From the NCBI GenBank assembly GCA_028293625.1, contig JAQGOL010000034.1:225331-289330 (forward strand): DNA of 64,000 bases, given 5' to 3'. The notes beneath the pieces were generated by a model, which was not told where the DNA came from, did no database searches, and saw only the letters and a list, made by a program, of their open reading frames with translations. Position 1 is the first letter of the stretch, and every line of letters starts with the position of its first letter. Source of the DNA: Chthoniobacteraceae bacterium. Its GTDB lineage: Bacteria > Verrucomicrobiota > Verrucomicrobiia > Chthoniobacterales > Chthoniobacteraceae. Shown here piece after piece: positions 9,094 to 18,425 of the stretch. Both the position numbers and the translations under genes were made by a program.

Positions 9094-11358
9094 ATGCGGG
9101 AGGAAACCATTCTGATTCTTGCGCCTTCGGGAAAACGAACCGAGTCGGTGGCGGCTGCGCTTGCAACAGCAGGCCTCCATTCCGAGTTTTGCGCAGACAT
9201 TGTGCAGCTGGTCAGAAAAGTAGGAGACCGTTGCGGCGCGCTGCTTGTCGCCGGCGAGTTTTTGCACAATGGCGCCAGCGCGGCTTTGAAAGCAGCCCTC
9301 GATCAGCAAGATACATGGTCGGACCTCCCCCTGGTCGTTCTGGGCGAGCCCGGCGGCAGAGGGCATCACATTCTCGAATTGTTCGGGCAGGACGCCAACG
9401 TGACGCTTCTGGCGAATCCCGTCCAGACAACCACCTTAGTCAGCACCCTTCAGCTCGCATTGAGGGCGCGGCGCAGACAGTTCGAATTCAAAAACCTGGT
9501 CCGGGAGCGGGACAGGGTGCTGGCGAGCATCGGCGACGCTTTTGCCATGATTGACCGGGAATGGCGCTTTGTTTACGCGAACGAAAAAATCGGTAAAATC
9601 TGCGGCCTGCTTCCCAAAGAGCTCACGGGAAGAAATGTCTGGGAAATCCTACCAAACAGTGCCGGCACCGACATTGAAAGCCAGCTGCGTGCGGCCATGG
9701 AAAGCTGTTCCAATGTTGAATTTGAATGGCTTTCCCACGGTCCAATTGACCGCTGGTTCTCCTTTCACGCTTATCCATGCCATGCCGGGCTTTCAGTCTA
9801 TATCGTGGAAACCACCGAGGAGAAACGCCTCAAGAGCATCTTGGAAGAAAGCGAGAGACGCCTGCATCTCGCCCTTGATAGCTCCAATCTGGGGATGTGG
9901 TTTTGCGATGTGCCGTTGAAAAATATCGCCTGGGACGCCAATTGCCGGCGCCATTTTGGCGTGGCGCACGAGGAGAAAGTGAGCTTTAAACGCTTTTTCG
10001 CCCTGCTCCATCCCGATGACCGTGCCCGGGTCCAAAGGGCGGTGACGGCATCCATGAACGAATGCCGGCCTTACGACATTGAATACCGAGTCGTTCATCC
10101 CGATGGAAAAATCATCTGGATCCATGCCATAGGACGCACTTACCGCGACGAGAGCGGCCAGCCATGGCGCTTTGATGGAGTGACCATCAATATCTCGGCG
10201 CACAAGGAAGCCGAACTTGAAATGATCCGCGCTCAAAGCGAAGCGATTCGGGCCAACCGCACCAAGGACCAATTTTTGGCCACGCTCAGCCACGAACTGC
10301 GCACCCCGTTAACTCCTGTTTTGATGACGGTTAGCGCCCTGCGGGATGAGCCGGAAATTTCCTGCGAACTCAAAGACGACCTCGATCTGATTCATCGCAA
10401 CATCAAACTCGAAGCGCATCTCATTGACGACTTGCTTGATCTGACGCGGATCAGCCGCGGCAAACTCGTTTTGCACCGGGAAACCTTTGATCTCCACGAG
10501 CTGCTCGAATATGCCATCGACGCAAGTTGCACGAAGGGAATCGATTCAAAGCGGCTCCGGATCGAGTTCCGTGCCGAGGCGTCGCGATATTACGTTTTTG
10601 CCGATTCATCGCGCATTCAGCAGGTCTTCACCAATCTGCTAAACAATGCGGTAAAATTCACACCGGACGGAGGGAAAATCACGATCACCACCCGCAACCC
10701 TGTATCCGGCCAGATCGAAATTTCAGTTCAAGACAGCGGCATCGGCATTGCACCGCCTTCCCTGGCACGTCTTTTTGACGCGTTTGAACAGGCCGACGAC
10801 TCCATCACCCGCCGCTTTGGAGGACTTGGCCTGGGATTGGCAATCAGCAAAGTGCTCATTGATTTGCATGGAGGCTCAATCCGGGCCGAAAGTCAGGGCC
10901 ATGGCACGGGAGCCGTCTTTACGGTTGGTTTGCGCGTGGCGCCGGTACGCAAAATCGTGCAAAAAGGCCGCAGGCCAAGCGCGGAAAGCTGCACCCGTTC
11001 ATTGCGTATCCTTCTCACTGAGGATCACCAGCCCACGCGCGAAACGCTTACCAAGCTCCTGACGCGCGCCGGGCATGAGGTGCATTCCGCAGGTACCGTC
11101 GCCGACGCCTTGCAGATCGCCGGTGAACATCCGTTTGATCTCCTGCTGAGCGATGTCGGTTTGCCCGACGCAAGCGGCAATGAACTCATGCGTCAAATCC
11201 ATGAATCTTATCATTTGCCTGGAATCGCCCTCACCGGCTTTGGAATGGAAGACGACATTGCGGCAAGCCGCGCCGCCGGATTCAGCATCCACCTTACAAA
11301 GCCGGTCGACTGGAAGCAGCTCCAGCGCGCCCTGATCAATGTAAGCGCGTTGGCCTGA
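9094..11358 (+). CDS. Hybrid sensor histidine kinase (pseudo-receiver, two PAS, HisKA, HATPase, REC)
   Basis: A 754-residue soluble hybrid kinase with no obvious membrane helices. The first 120 residues look like a receiver fold, but the usual phospho-acceptor strand reads GALLVAGEF with no Asp. Two PAS/PAC modules follow (about 140-255 and 260-385, with 'DIEYRVVHPDGKIIWIHAIG'). The HisKA box is LATLSHELRTPLTP, with phospho-His at residue 400. The HATPase has its N box ('FTNLLNNAVKFTPDGGK'), G1 box (DSGIGIAP) and G2 box (GGLGLGLAISK). The C-terminal REC domain carries phospho-acceptor Asp687 (LLLSDVGLPD). Signal and target are unknown. There is no adjacent response regulator, so phosphate probably passes to its own REC domain and then to a separate partner. 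Confidence 0.92.
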   Translation: MREETILILAPSGKRTESVAAALATAGLHSEFCADIVQLVRKVGDRCGALLVAGEFLHNGASAALKAALDQQDTWSDLPLVVLGEPGGRGHHILELFGQDANVTLLANPVQTTTLVSTLQLALRARRRQFEFKNLVRERDRVLASIGDAFAMIDREWRFVYANEKIGKICGLLPKELTGRNVWEILPNSAGTDIESQLRAAMESCSNVEFEWLSHGPIDRWFSFHAYPCHAGLSVYIVETTEEKRLKSILEESERRLHLALDSSNLGMWFCDVPLKNIAWDANCRRHFGVAHEEKVSFKRFFALLHPDDRARVQRAVTASMNECRPYDIEYRVVHPDGKIIWIHAIGRTYRDESGQPWRFDGVTINISAHKEAELEMIRAQSEAIRANRTKDQFLATLSHELRTPLTPVLMTVSALRDEPEISCELKDDLDLIHRNIKLEAHLIDDLLDLTRISRGKLVLHRETFDLHELLEYAIDASCTKGIDSKRLRIEFRAEASRYYVFADSSRIQQVFTNLLNNAVKFTPDGGKITITTRNPVSGQIEISVQDSGIGIAPPSLARLFDAFEQADDSITRRFGGLGLGLAISKVLIDLHGGSIRAESQGHGTGAVFTVGLRVAPVRKIVQKGRRPSAESCTRSLRILLTEDHQPTRETLTKLLTRAGHEVHSAGTVADALQIAGEHPFDLLLSDVGLPDASGNELMRQIHESYHLPGIALTGFGMEDDIAASRAAGFSIHLTKPVDWKQLQRALINVSALA

Positions 11359-11380
11359 ACCGCCTCCTTCGACCGCCGCC

Positions 11381-11956
11381 CTACGGCTGGAGCTTCGCGA
11401 GAAGTTCAGCAAGGCTTTTGCCCAGCGCTGCCACCTGCTTTTGCTTGCGCGGGTCTTTTAGCGCTCCGCTTTCTTCAAACGCTTCGTATGCGCTGGAAAT
11501 GGAAACCTGGTCAGGCAGCACCAGCACGCCGATATTGCCCAAAATCGAACGCAAATGCACGAGGGCGCGCAATCCGCCCAACCCGCCGGGCGATGCGCTG
11601 CAAATCGCGGCCACTTTGCCGGTATAGGCTACCAGGGAAGGCTCGTTTTCTTCCTCGACGCGCGAAGCCCAATCGATTGCGTTTTTCAACACCCCCGTCA
11701 CGGAGCTGTTATATTCGGGAGAAGCAATCAGGAAGCCGTCGTGAGCCCGAAGCAGCGCTTTGAATTTCTTCGCATTTTCCGGCAAGCCCGATGCCGCTTC
11801 CAGATCCTGATCAAAAAGCGGCATTGGAAAATCACGCAGGTTGATCTCCGTCACTTCGGCCCCGGCCGCGCGCGCGCCGGCGGCTGCGATTGTTACCAAA
11901 AGGCGATTAAACGAACCGGCGCGCGTGCTGCCGGCAAAAGCAAGAATCTTTCTCAT
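11381..11956 (-). CDS. NAD(P)H-dependent FMN reductase
   Basis: A 191-residue flavodoxin-fold protein of the NADPH-dependent FMN reductase family (ChrR/AzoR-like quinone reductases). The FMN phosphate loop is GSTRAGSFN near the N-terminus, and the signature ASPEYNSSVTGVLKNAIDW lies at about residues 78-96. Family members transfer electrons from NAD(P)H to FMN, quinones or azo compounds in the cytoplasm. The gene converges on the histidine kinase (22-bp gap) and lies downstream of speA in the same direction with a gap of 75 bp, so co-transcription is possible but not evident. Confidence 0.88.
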   Translation of the reverse strand: MRKILAFAGSTRAGSFNRLLVTIAAAGARAAGAEVTEINLRDFPMPLFDQDLEAASGLPENAKKFKALLRAHDGFLIASPEYNSSVTGVLKNAIDWASRVEEENEPSLVAYTGKVAAICSASPGGLGGLRALVHLRSILGNIGVLVLPDQVSISSAYEAFEESGALKDPRKQKQVAALGKSLAELLAKLQP

Positions 11957-12031
11957 GCGCGGGAGCAGAACGGTTTAAAGCGCTTGCAGACAAGAAGCTT
12001 TTACAAAAACGCCAACTCGCCCTTTTTGGAG

Positions 12032-14020
12032 CTACTTCGCCGAATTGCCTGGGAATGTGAGGTAAGTGTAGCCCTTGAGGCCGCGCTCGTAATTGGCGAG
12101 CAGCTTCATCGCCTCATTCGGCTTGAGCCGGTCGGTCTTGATCGCCGCATCGACCTGGGCTTTGACCTGGCGGGTCAGCTCATTTTTATCCCACTGCGTC
12201 ATGCTCAAAACATCGGCAATCGTGGAACCCTCAATGGTTTCCTCGATATACCAGCCGCTCTCTTCATCTTCATCGAGGAACACATGCGCCTCATTCACCC
12301 GGCCAAAAAGATTGTGCAGATCGCCCATGATGTCCTGGTAGGCGCCCATGATAAAGAACCCGATGTAGTACGGTTCGCCCGGTTTGAGCTTATGCAGGGG
12401 CAACGTTTCGCGCACGTCGTTGAGGTCAATGAACTGATCGACCTTGCCGTCGGAGTCGCACGTAATATCGACCAGCGTCGTGTTGCGTTCCGGAAACTCA
12501 TTGAGCCGATGGATCGGCATCACGGGAAAAAGCTGGCCTAGCGCCCAGTGATCGAGCAGCGACTGAAACACCGAGAAGTTGCAGACGTATTGATCGCACA
12601 AGGCGATCTCGAGTTGTTTGACTTCTTCGGGAACATATTTCATTCCGGCGCAAAACTCGACGATGGTGCGCGCGATCTGCCAGTAGATGGTTTCGATCTT
12701 GGCTTTGCTTTCAAGCTCCAGCAAACCGAGGTCGAACATCGACTGCGATTGTTCCTTGATCTGCTGGGCGTCGTGCAACGATTCCATCCGGTTTTGCCGG
12801 GAAAGCAGCCGGAGCACATCCAGGATGTCGGCCAGCAACTTCGGATCGCTCTCGCTCGGCACCACCACGGTTGAACCGCTGTCTTTTTCAATCGCCCCAA
12901 AGGCTTCGACAATCAGCATGGAATGATGCGCCACCAATGCCCGGCCGCTCTCACTCACAATGGTTGGATGCGCGACTTTTTCCGAATCGCAGACATCCAT
13001 GATGTTCCAAACGATGTCGCGCGCGTATTCGTGAAGTGAATAGTTGGTCGAACTCTCAAACGCGGTGCGCGATCCATCGTAATCGACACCCAGACCGCCG
13101 CCGACATCGAGATATTCAAGCGCGTGCCCCATCTTGGCGATCTTGGTGTAAAAACGGGCTGCCTCGCGCACGGCACGTTTGATCGTTCCAATGTCGGGCA
13201 CCTGTGAGCCGACATGGAAGTGGACCAGCTTAAGGCAATGCGCCAGGCCGGCCGCCTTGAGCGCCGTGCTCGCGGCTACCAGGTCGGCCGTGCTCAGGCC
13301 GAACTTGGCGTTTTCTCCACCGCTCGTGGCCCATTTGCCGGCCCCCTTTGCCGCAAGCCGCACGCGGACACCGATCATCGGTTCCACGCCGACTTCCTTG
13401 GAGACCGCGAGGATCTGAAAAAGTTCCTCCAGCTTTTCAACAACCAGAATGACCCGTTTGCCGAGCTTGCGTCCAAGCAACGCGTTCTGGATGAAAAGCG
13501 GATCTTTGTATCCGTTGCAGATAATAAGTGAATCGGCGTCCTTGTGGATGGCCAGGGCCGCGAGCAACTCCGGCTTGCTTCCTGCCTCGATGCCAAAATG
13601 ATACGGCGCGCCGGCATCCATGATCTCCTCGACCACCTCGCGCAACTGATTGACTTTGATCGGAAAAACGCCGCGATACACGTTTTTATACGACGCTTCT
13701 TCAATCGCGGCGATAAACGCTTTGTTAATCGTTTCCACACGATGCCGAAGCAGATCCTGAAACCGGATCACCATCGGAAAATCGAGCCCATACTCCGTTC
13801 GCGCTTCGGCGACCAGTTCCATGATGTCGATCGGCGTGGCCGGATTTTGGGTCGGGCAGATCGAGATATTACCTCGCTCGTTGATCGTAAAGTACCCAAG
13901 ACCCCATCGATCGATATTGTAGAGAGAAATGGCGGAAGGAATATCCCAAGGCTGCTGCATGGCGGGCGAAATATGGAAGCGCAAGCGCCCCTGTCGAGAG
14001 TCGATACGTAAAAAGTGCAT
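12032..14020 (-). CDS. speA: Biosynthetic arginine decarboxylase
   Basis: A 662-residue PLP-dependent enzyme converting arginine to agmatine, the first step of putrescine and spermidine synthesis. It matches SpeA in length and sequence: 'IDRWGLGYFTINERGNIS' at the N-terminus, the PLP lysine in GVFPIKVNQ (Lys122), 'VGSQVPDIGTIKRAVREA', 'YLDVGGGLGVDYDGS' and 'VSESGRALVAHHSML'. The chosen ATG has AGGAAG just upstream. An internal ATG at 13960 would remove 20 residues and agrees better with the start of the conserved region, so either is possible. No agmatinase or spermidine synthase gene is nearby. Confidence 0.95.
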   Translation of the reverse strand: MHFLRIDSRQGRLRFHISPAMQQPWDIPSAISLYNIDRWGLGYFTINERGNISICPTQNPATPIDIMELVAEARTEYGLDFPMVIRFQDLLRHRVETINKAFIAAIEEASYKNVYRGVFPIKVNQLREVVEEIMDAGAPYHFGIEAGSKPELLAALAIHKDADSLIICNGYKDPLFIQNALLGRKLGKRVILVVEKLEELFQILAVSKEVGVEPMIGVRVRLAAKGAGKWATSGGENAKFGLSTADLVAASTALKAAGLAHCLKLVHFHVGSQVPDIGTIKRAVREAARFYTKIAKMGHALEYLDVGGGLGVDYDGSRTAFESSTNYSLHEYARDIVWNIMDVCDSEKVAHPTIVSESGRALVAHHSMLIVEAFGAIEKDSGSTVVVPSESDPKLLADILDVLRLLSRQNRMESLHDAQQIKEQSQSMFDLGLLELESKAKIETIYWQIARTIVEFCAGMKYVPEEVKQLEIALCDQYVCNFSVFQSLLDHWALGQLFPVMPIHRLNEFPERNTTLVDITCDSDGKVDQFIDLNDVRETLPLHKLKPGEPYYIGFFIMGAYQDIMGDLHNLFGRVNEAHVFLDEDEESGWYIEETIEGSTIADVLSMTQWDKNELTRQVKAQVDAAIKTDRLKPNEAMKLLANYERGLKGYTYLTFPGNSAK

Positions 14021-14184
14021 TCTTCCTACGATGACTTGCTTTTTTTCCTCCCCTCTTTCTGCCAGTTCCGCCGCCTCCGGAAATGCGCGGACTCAAAAAA
14101 TGCGCTTAAAAACATCCTTTCCGCTGTTGCTCACACCTTCCGCACCTTGTCATTGCCATCGAAGCCGGTTAGCCTTGCCCCGCA

Positions 14185-14649
14185 ATGAATAAAGCCGTCG
14201 TCCAAGTGCAAGTGCGTGCCGTGTTGCCCTTCAATTCCGGACGCGCCGTTTTTGTGGGAAATGAGGAAAAGGTGTTTGTCATTTACGTGGATGAAAGCGT
14301 GGGGGCCGCCATCACCATGTTCATGAACGGAACTCCCAAAGAACGGCCGCTCACCCATGATCTCATGGGGCATCTGATGGCCGCCCTTGGAGCCAAAGTC
14401 GACCGCGTCATCATCAACGATCTCAAGAGCGAGACCTACTTCGCCAGGCTCATTATCAGCGCCGCCAACGAGCTTTTTGAAAAAAAGATCATCGAGCTCG
14501 ACGGGCGTCCCAGCGATTGCCTGGCATTGGCCATTCAGCAAAGCGCCCCGGTCTACGTCAGCCGCGACGTATGGGAGGAAGTCGAAGACCGCAGCGACGT
14601 CTTGCGCAGCCTCGAAGAAGGCGGCCAGCGCGGCGAAGCCGAAGGTTGA
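14185..14649 (+). CDS. Bifunctional nuclease family protein (DUF151/BFN domain)
   Basis: A 154-residue cytoplasmic protein with the BFN domain: 'FVGNEEKVFVIYVDES', 'RPLTHDLMGHLMAALGA', 'TYFARLIISAANELFEKK' and 'IELDGRPSDCLALAIQQ'. The last motif (DxRPSDxLALA) is the family hallmark. Characterised homologues in plants and Mycobacterium have RNase/DNase activity, but the bacterial role is poorly defined. The gene stands alone between divergent speA and the SDR gene (78 bp downstream). Confidence 0.88.
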   Translation: MNKAVVQVQVRAVLPFNSGRAVFVGNEEKVFVIYVDESVGAAITMFMNGTPKERPLTHDLMGHLMAALGAKVDRVIINDLKSETYFARLIISAANELFEKKIIELDGRPSDCLALAIQQSAPVYVSRDVWEEVEDRSDVLRSLEEGGQRGEAEG

Positions 14650-14727
14650 TTTTCGCCATTCCGCGATGCCGACTCATCCCTCACCTGAGCCAAGCACCTT
14701 CTAATTTATTCGCCTCTTTTTTAACCA

Positions 14728-15459
14728 ATGTCTACCATCACCAAGATTGCTCTGGTCACCGGTGCCAATAAAGGGATCGGATTTGAAATCGCCCGGCGCC
14801 TCGGCCAGCAAGGCGTCACAGTCATTCTGGCAGCGCGGAACAAAAATCGCGGCCTCGCGGCGGCCGATCAATTAAAGGCCGAAAACATCGACGTTCATCC
14901 GCTCATTCTCGATGTGACCCACATCCCGTCGATTGCACGCGCCAGTGAATATCTGGAGTCCGAGTTTGGCCGGCTCGACATTCTCGTCAACAACGCGGGG
15001 ATCAGCCACGACATAAGCCTTAAACCAAGCGAGACCCCGATAGAGACGATCCGGGACGTGTTTGAAACCAACTTCTTTGGCACGATCGCCGTCACGCAAG
15101 GCCTCCTCTCGCTGCTCCATAAAAGCCCCGCCGGACGCATCGTAAATCTTTCCAGCGGCCTGGGATCGCTTTCGGAAGGGAGCAACCCGGCCTCGCCTTT
15201 TTACAACGTCAAGCCGCTTGGATACAACGCATCCAAAACCGCCCTGAACGCTTTTACGGTGATTTTGGCCCATGAGCTCAGGAACACTCCGATCAAGGTC
15301 AACAGCGCCGATCCGGATTGGTGCCGCACGGACCTCGGAGGGGAAGCCGCTCCGCACACTGCGGCCGACGGCGCTGAAACTGCGCTTTGGCTAGCAACCC
15401 TGGAGGCCGATGGTCCGACCGGCGGTTTCTTCAATGGCCGCCTGCCCGTTGCGTGGTAG
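14728..15459 (+). CDS. SDR family NAD(P)-dependent oxidoreductase (carbonyl reductase-like)
   Basis: A 243-residue classical short-chain dehydrogenase. The Rossmann nucleotide-binding motif is TGANKGIGFE (residues 11-20). 'LDILVNNAGISHD' is the NNAG structural motif, and the active-site Ser and YxxxK are in 'IVNLSSGLGS' and YNASK (Tyr166, Lys170). The order and spacing resemble plant and bacterial carbonyl reductase-like SDRs. The substrate cannot be told. The leader carries a U-rich stretch (TCTTTTTTAACC) and no clear Shine-Dalgarno site. The gene converges on mutY with no gap. Confidence 0.9.
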   Translation: MSTITKIALVTGANKGIGFEIARRLGQQGVTVILAARNKNRGLAAADQLKAENIDVHPLILDVTHIPSIARASEYLESEFGRLDILVNNAGISHDISLKPSETPIETIRDVFETNFFGTIAVTQGLLSLLHKSPAGRIVNLSSGLGSLSEGSNPASPFYNVKPLGYNASKTALNAFTVILAHELRNTPIKVNSADPDWCRTDLGGEAAPHTAADGAETALWLATLEADGPTGGFFNGRLPVAW

Positions 15460-16497
15460 CTAGGAATCGAGCAGCGAGGCCGGCAACCCGTGCAACGGCA
15501 GCAGGGCAACGAGCGCCCGGCGATGCGCAGCGGCGAATGCAGCCCCCGCCAGCTCTTTGAACGCGAACCAGCGCTGACCCGGCATCAGTTCCGCCTCCGC
15601 GCTTTTACCGTAAACCCGGAGCGTCACCACATGATGCGTGAACGGGTATTCAATTTTAAAAAGCGGTTCCCCCAGCGATTCACCGTTTAGGGCGGGCAAT
15701 TTCCATAAACCGCGCCATCGCGTGCCGCTCTGTTGTTCAAGCAATAGCGCGCCCGCTTCCACAATCCAGGCGCAGTTCTCGTCAATGCGAACGCTGGCAC
15801 GGCGTGGCTTTTTTACCGGCAGGAGTTCCGGATCCGGCGCCGCGCAATAGTCGCGCACCGGACAAAGCGCACAGTGCGGTTTGCGCGGCAGGCAAACGAG
15901 GGCGCCAAGCTCCATCAACGCCGAAGTATGTTCGCGTCCTCCTGATTCGGGCAGAAGATCGGATGCCATCGCCCAAAGCGCGTCGGAACCGGCCCGCGCA
16001 TCGATCGGTTCGCGCAGATTGCCCAATCGCGCCAGCACCCGCGCGATATTGGCATCGACTGCGGCCGCCGCCTGATCAAATCCGAAACTCGCGATGGCTC
16101 CCGCCGTGTAACGGCCGACGCCGGGCAACCGCGCGATCGCCGCCGGATCGTCGGGCAATTGGCCTCCATGCTCGTCGACCACGCATTTTGCCGCGCGATG
16201 CAGGTTTCTCGCCCTCGAATAATAACCGAGTCCCTGCCACACATGCATCACCTCCTCCTCGCTCGCGGCGGCAAGTGTATTGAAATCGGGAAAGCGTTTA
16301 AGCCAGCGCTCAAAATAGGCAATCACGGTCACCACCTGCGTTTGTTGCAGCATGAACTCGGAGACCATCACCGCGTATGGATCCGGACTCCGGCGCCACG
16401 GAAGATCGCGTCCATTGAGGCGAAACCATTGCGCGAGCTTGAAGCGTAATTCGGCGGCGTGCGCTTTTTGATCGCGAAAGGAAGCAGGGATCTTCAT
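15460..16497 (-). CDS. mutY: A/G-specific adenine glycosylase MutY
   Basis: A 345-residue base-excision repair enzyme removing adenine opposite 8-oxoguanine. Catalytic Glu lies in SEFMLQQTQV, and the helix-hairpin-helix in LPGVGRYTAGAIASF is followed by catalytic Asp in 'AAVDANIARVLARLG'. The iron-sulfur loop is C-x6-C-x2-C-x5-C ('CLPRKPHCALCPVRDYC'), and a NUDIX-like 8-oxoG recognition domain follows. The ATG at 16497 is preferred over an upstream in-frame start at 16596 because the extra 33 residues are not conserved-looking and would overlap the divergent rnhC coding region. The intergenic gap to rnhC is 30 bp, so their promoters must overlap. Confidence 0.93.
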   Translation of the reverse strand: MKIPASFRDQKAHAAELRFKLAQWFRLNGRDLPWRRSPDPYAVMVSEFMLQQTQVVTVIAYFERWLKRFPDFNTLAAASEEEVMHVWQGLGYYSRARNLHRAAKCVVDEHGGQLPDDPAAIARLPGVGRYTAGAIASFGFDQAAAAVDANIARVLARLGNLREPIDARAGSDALWAMASDLLPESGGREHTSALMELGALVCLPRKPHCALCPVRDYCAAPDPELLPVKKPRRASVRIDENCAWIVEAGALLLEQQSGTRWRGLWKLPALNGESLGEPLFKIEYPFTHHVVTLRVYGKSAEAELMPGQRWFAFKELAGAAFAAAHRRALVALLPLHGLPASLLDS

Positions 16498-16527
16498 CAA
16501 AGGCAGCAATGATACCGTTCCCGTCTC

Positions 16528-17502
16528 ATGACAAGTCCGCAACTGCCGCCTAAAACCATCCACACGGCGCCGCTCACCGCCGCGCAGGCCACCCATTTAC
16601 GAGCCCTTCTCACCGAGCGCGGCTGGAAGTTTGATACCCGGCCCTACATGCTTTATTTCGCCCAACACGAAAAGCTGACCGTCGCGGTTTACGAAAAAGG
16701 CCCCAAGATTGTCGTCCAGGGAAAAGGGACCGCCGAATTTGTCCAATTCATCCTCGAACCCGAAATCATCGGGGAAGCCAAACTCGGCTATGAAGAAATC
16801 AGCGATCCGGCCATGTTCGAACCGCATTTCGGGATCGATGAGAGCGGCAAAGGCGATTTTTTCGGCCCGCTGGTGATCGCCGGCGCTTATGTCGATCGAG
16901 GGATCGCGCGCACTTTCCTGCAGGCCGGCATCCAGGATAGCAAACGAATCGGGAGCGACAAAAAGATTCGCGATTTTGCCGAACTGATCCGGCATACGCC
17001 AGGCTCGATTCCCACCGTCGTGGTCATCGGCCCGGAACGTTACAACCAGCTTTACGAAAAATTCGGCAACCTCAACCGGCTCCTGGCCTGGGGCCACGCG
17101 CGCGTCATTGAAAACCTGCTTGAGCGCCGGCCCGATTGTCCCCGGGCGTTGAGCGATCAATTCGCCAATCCCAAATTGATCGAGCGGGCCCTTCTTGAAA
17201 AAGGACGCGGCATCACGCTCGACCAACGCACCAAGGCGGAAAGCGATCTGGCCGTCGCCGCCGCATCGATCCTCGCCCGCGAAGGCTTTATCGACTGGCT
17301 TCAAAAGAACGGGCGCACTTTCCAGCGCGAATTTCCACGAGGCGCTTCAGCCGCAGTCAAAACCACGGCCAGGGAATTGGCCGGCGCCCATGGACCCGAA
17401 ATCCTGCATCGCCTGGCCAAAACCCACTTTAAAACGGCCGCGGAGGTGGCGCCTGAATATTTCGGCAGACCATCCTTGCCCGGTGCGGATGACGTTGTTT
17501 AA
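16528..17502 (+). CDS. rnhC: Ribonuclease HIII
   Basis: A 324-residue RNase H type 2 enzyme cleaving RNA in RNA-DNA hybrids. An N-terminal TBP-like substrate-binding domain (about residues 1-90, DUF3378 type: 'LTERGWKFDTRPYMLYFA') marks the HIII subclass. The catalytic part opens with FGIDESGKGDFFGPLV (Asp104, Glu105), and later acidic residues fall in 'LDQRTKAESDLAVAAASI'. Length matches the family. It is divergent from mutY and is followed 12 bp later by an HU-type gene in the same direction. Confidence 0.93.
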   Translation: MTSPQLPPKTIHTAPLTAAQATHLRALLTERGWKFDTRPYMLYFAQHEKLTVAVYEKGPKIVVQGKGTAEFVQFILEPEIIGEAKLGYEEISDPAMFEPHFGIDESGKGDFFGPLVIAGAYVDRGIARTFLQAGIQDSKRIGSDKKIRDFAELIRHTPGSIPTVVVIGPERYNQLYEKFGNLNRLLAWGHARVIENLLERRPDCPRALSDQFANPKLIERALLEKGRGITLDQRTKAESDLAVAAASILAREGFIDWLQKNGRTFQREFPRGASAAVKTTARELAGAHGPEILHRLAKTHFKTAAEVAPEYFGRPSLPGADDVV

Positions 17503-17514
17503 ATCGGCTTTTTT

Positions 17515-17931
17515 ATGGGCACACTAACCAAACGGGAACTGGTCGTTCAGATCAGCAACGAGACAGGCTTGGTACAACATCAGGTATTCGATGTTATTCA
17601 AAGGACCCTTGATCTCATTACCGACGCACTCGCTAAGGGGAATAACGTGGAACTCCGAAACTTCGGCATCATGGAGGTCCGCCTCACCAAGCCGCGCGTT
17701 GGCCGCAATCCCAACCAGCCCGGCAGCAGCTTTGTGATCCCCGCGCGCGCCACCGTCAAGTTCAAGGCTGGCAAAGTAATGCGCCAGCTTGTCTCCGAGC
17801 GTTCAGCAGGCATGCAAACCGTCGCGGCCGAACTCAACGCGGCCAAACAAAAAACCGCCACTCCCAAGGCAGCCAGATTAGTTGAGCCGGTGCCGGTTAA
17901 AAAACGCGTCGCTAAAAAAGTATTGCAGTAG
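17515..17931 (+). CDS. HU/IHF family DNA-binding protein with basic Ala/Lys tail
   Basis: A 138-residue histone-like protein. Residues 1-95 carry the HU/IHF fold with 'LTKRELVVQISNETGL', 'GNNVELRNFGIMEVRLTK' and the DNA-minor-groove arm 'RVGRNPNQPGSSFVIPAR'. The Pro of the arm (QPGS) fits DNA intercalation. The last about 40 residues (from ERSAGMQTVA) form an Ala/Lys/Val-rich extension absent in E. coli HU, as seen in some Verrucomicrobia and Actinobacteria. The leader has a run of six T before the ATG and no Shine-Dalgarno site. Likely in an operon with rnhC. Confidence 0.9.
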   Translation: MGTLTKRELVVQISNETGLVQHQVFDVIQRTLDLITDALAKGNNVELRNFGIMEVRLTKPRVGRNPNQPGSSFVIPARATVKFKAGKVMRQLVSERSAGMQTVAAELNAAKQKTATPKAARLVEPVPVKKRVAKKVLQ

Positions 17932-17939
17932 CGGTATGC

Positions 17940-18302
17940 TCAGGCGATCGGGCGCTTTTGCCCGTCGACATCGACATTCACCATCACCGCTGTGGTCCGG
18001 AAAACCTCGCGGCCATCCCGCGCGTTTTCGCACCAGACCGTGACCTGGCAGGAAGTGATCCCGATTTTTTTTACCTGGGCAAAGATCTTGATGATATCGC
18101 CATTGCGCACCGGCGCTGTGAAATCAAACGACTCAAAACGCCGGGTCACAAACGCCGCATCGGGAAAAGTCAGCGACGCCGCGTTATAAGCCATGTCATC
18201 GGCCCAGAGCATCAGGTAACCGCCAAAGGCCGTCCCGATGTGGTTTAAAAACTCCGGACGGATAACCAGCGTTTTTTCGTGGATGGAATAATCGGCGGGC
18301 AT
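17940..18302 (-). CDS. Acyl-CoA thioesterase-like hotdog protein
   Basis: A 120-residue 4HBT/hotdog-fold protein from the ATG at 18302. The segment 'FLNHIGTAFGGYLMLWADD' matches the 4HBT motif, where the helix packs against the sheet, and 'FDFTAPVRNGDIIKIFAQVKK' continues the sheet. Family members hydrolyse acyl-CoA thioesters. The substrate is unknown. A longer reading from 18422 adds 40 residues that do not look conserved. It lies directly downstream of the CE15-like esterase gene on the same strand, but the relation is not obvious. Confidence 0.82.
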   Translation of the reverse strand: MPADYSIHEKTLVIRPEFLNHIGTAFGGYLMLWADDMAYNAASLTFPDAAFVTRRFESFDFTAPVRNGDIIKIFAQVKKIGITSCQVTVWCENARDGREVFRTTAVMVNVDVDGQKRPIA

Positions 18303-18425
18303 GATGGCAGACCGAAATGCAATAGCAGGAATTACAAAGCTCTGGTGTGCGGCATCGCCTGGAGCCTGGGAGAAGACGGAGCTCAGAGCTCGCAATGCTC
18401 CAATGACATCGTTTCCTGGCATTGA

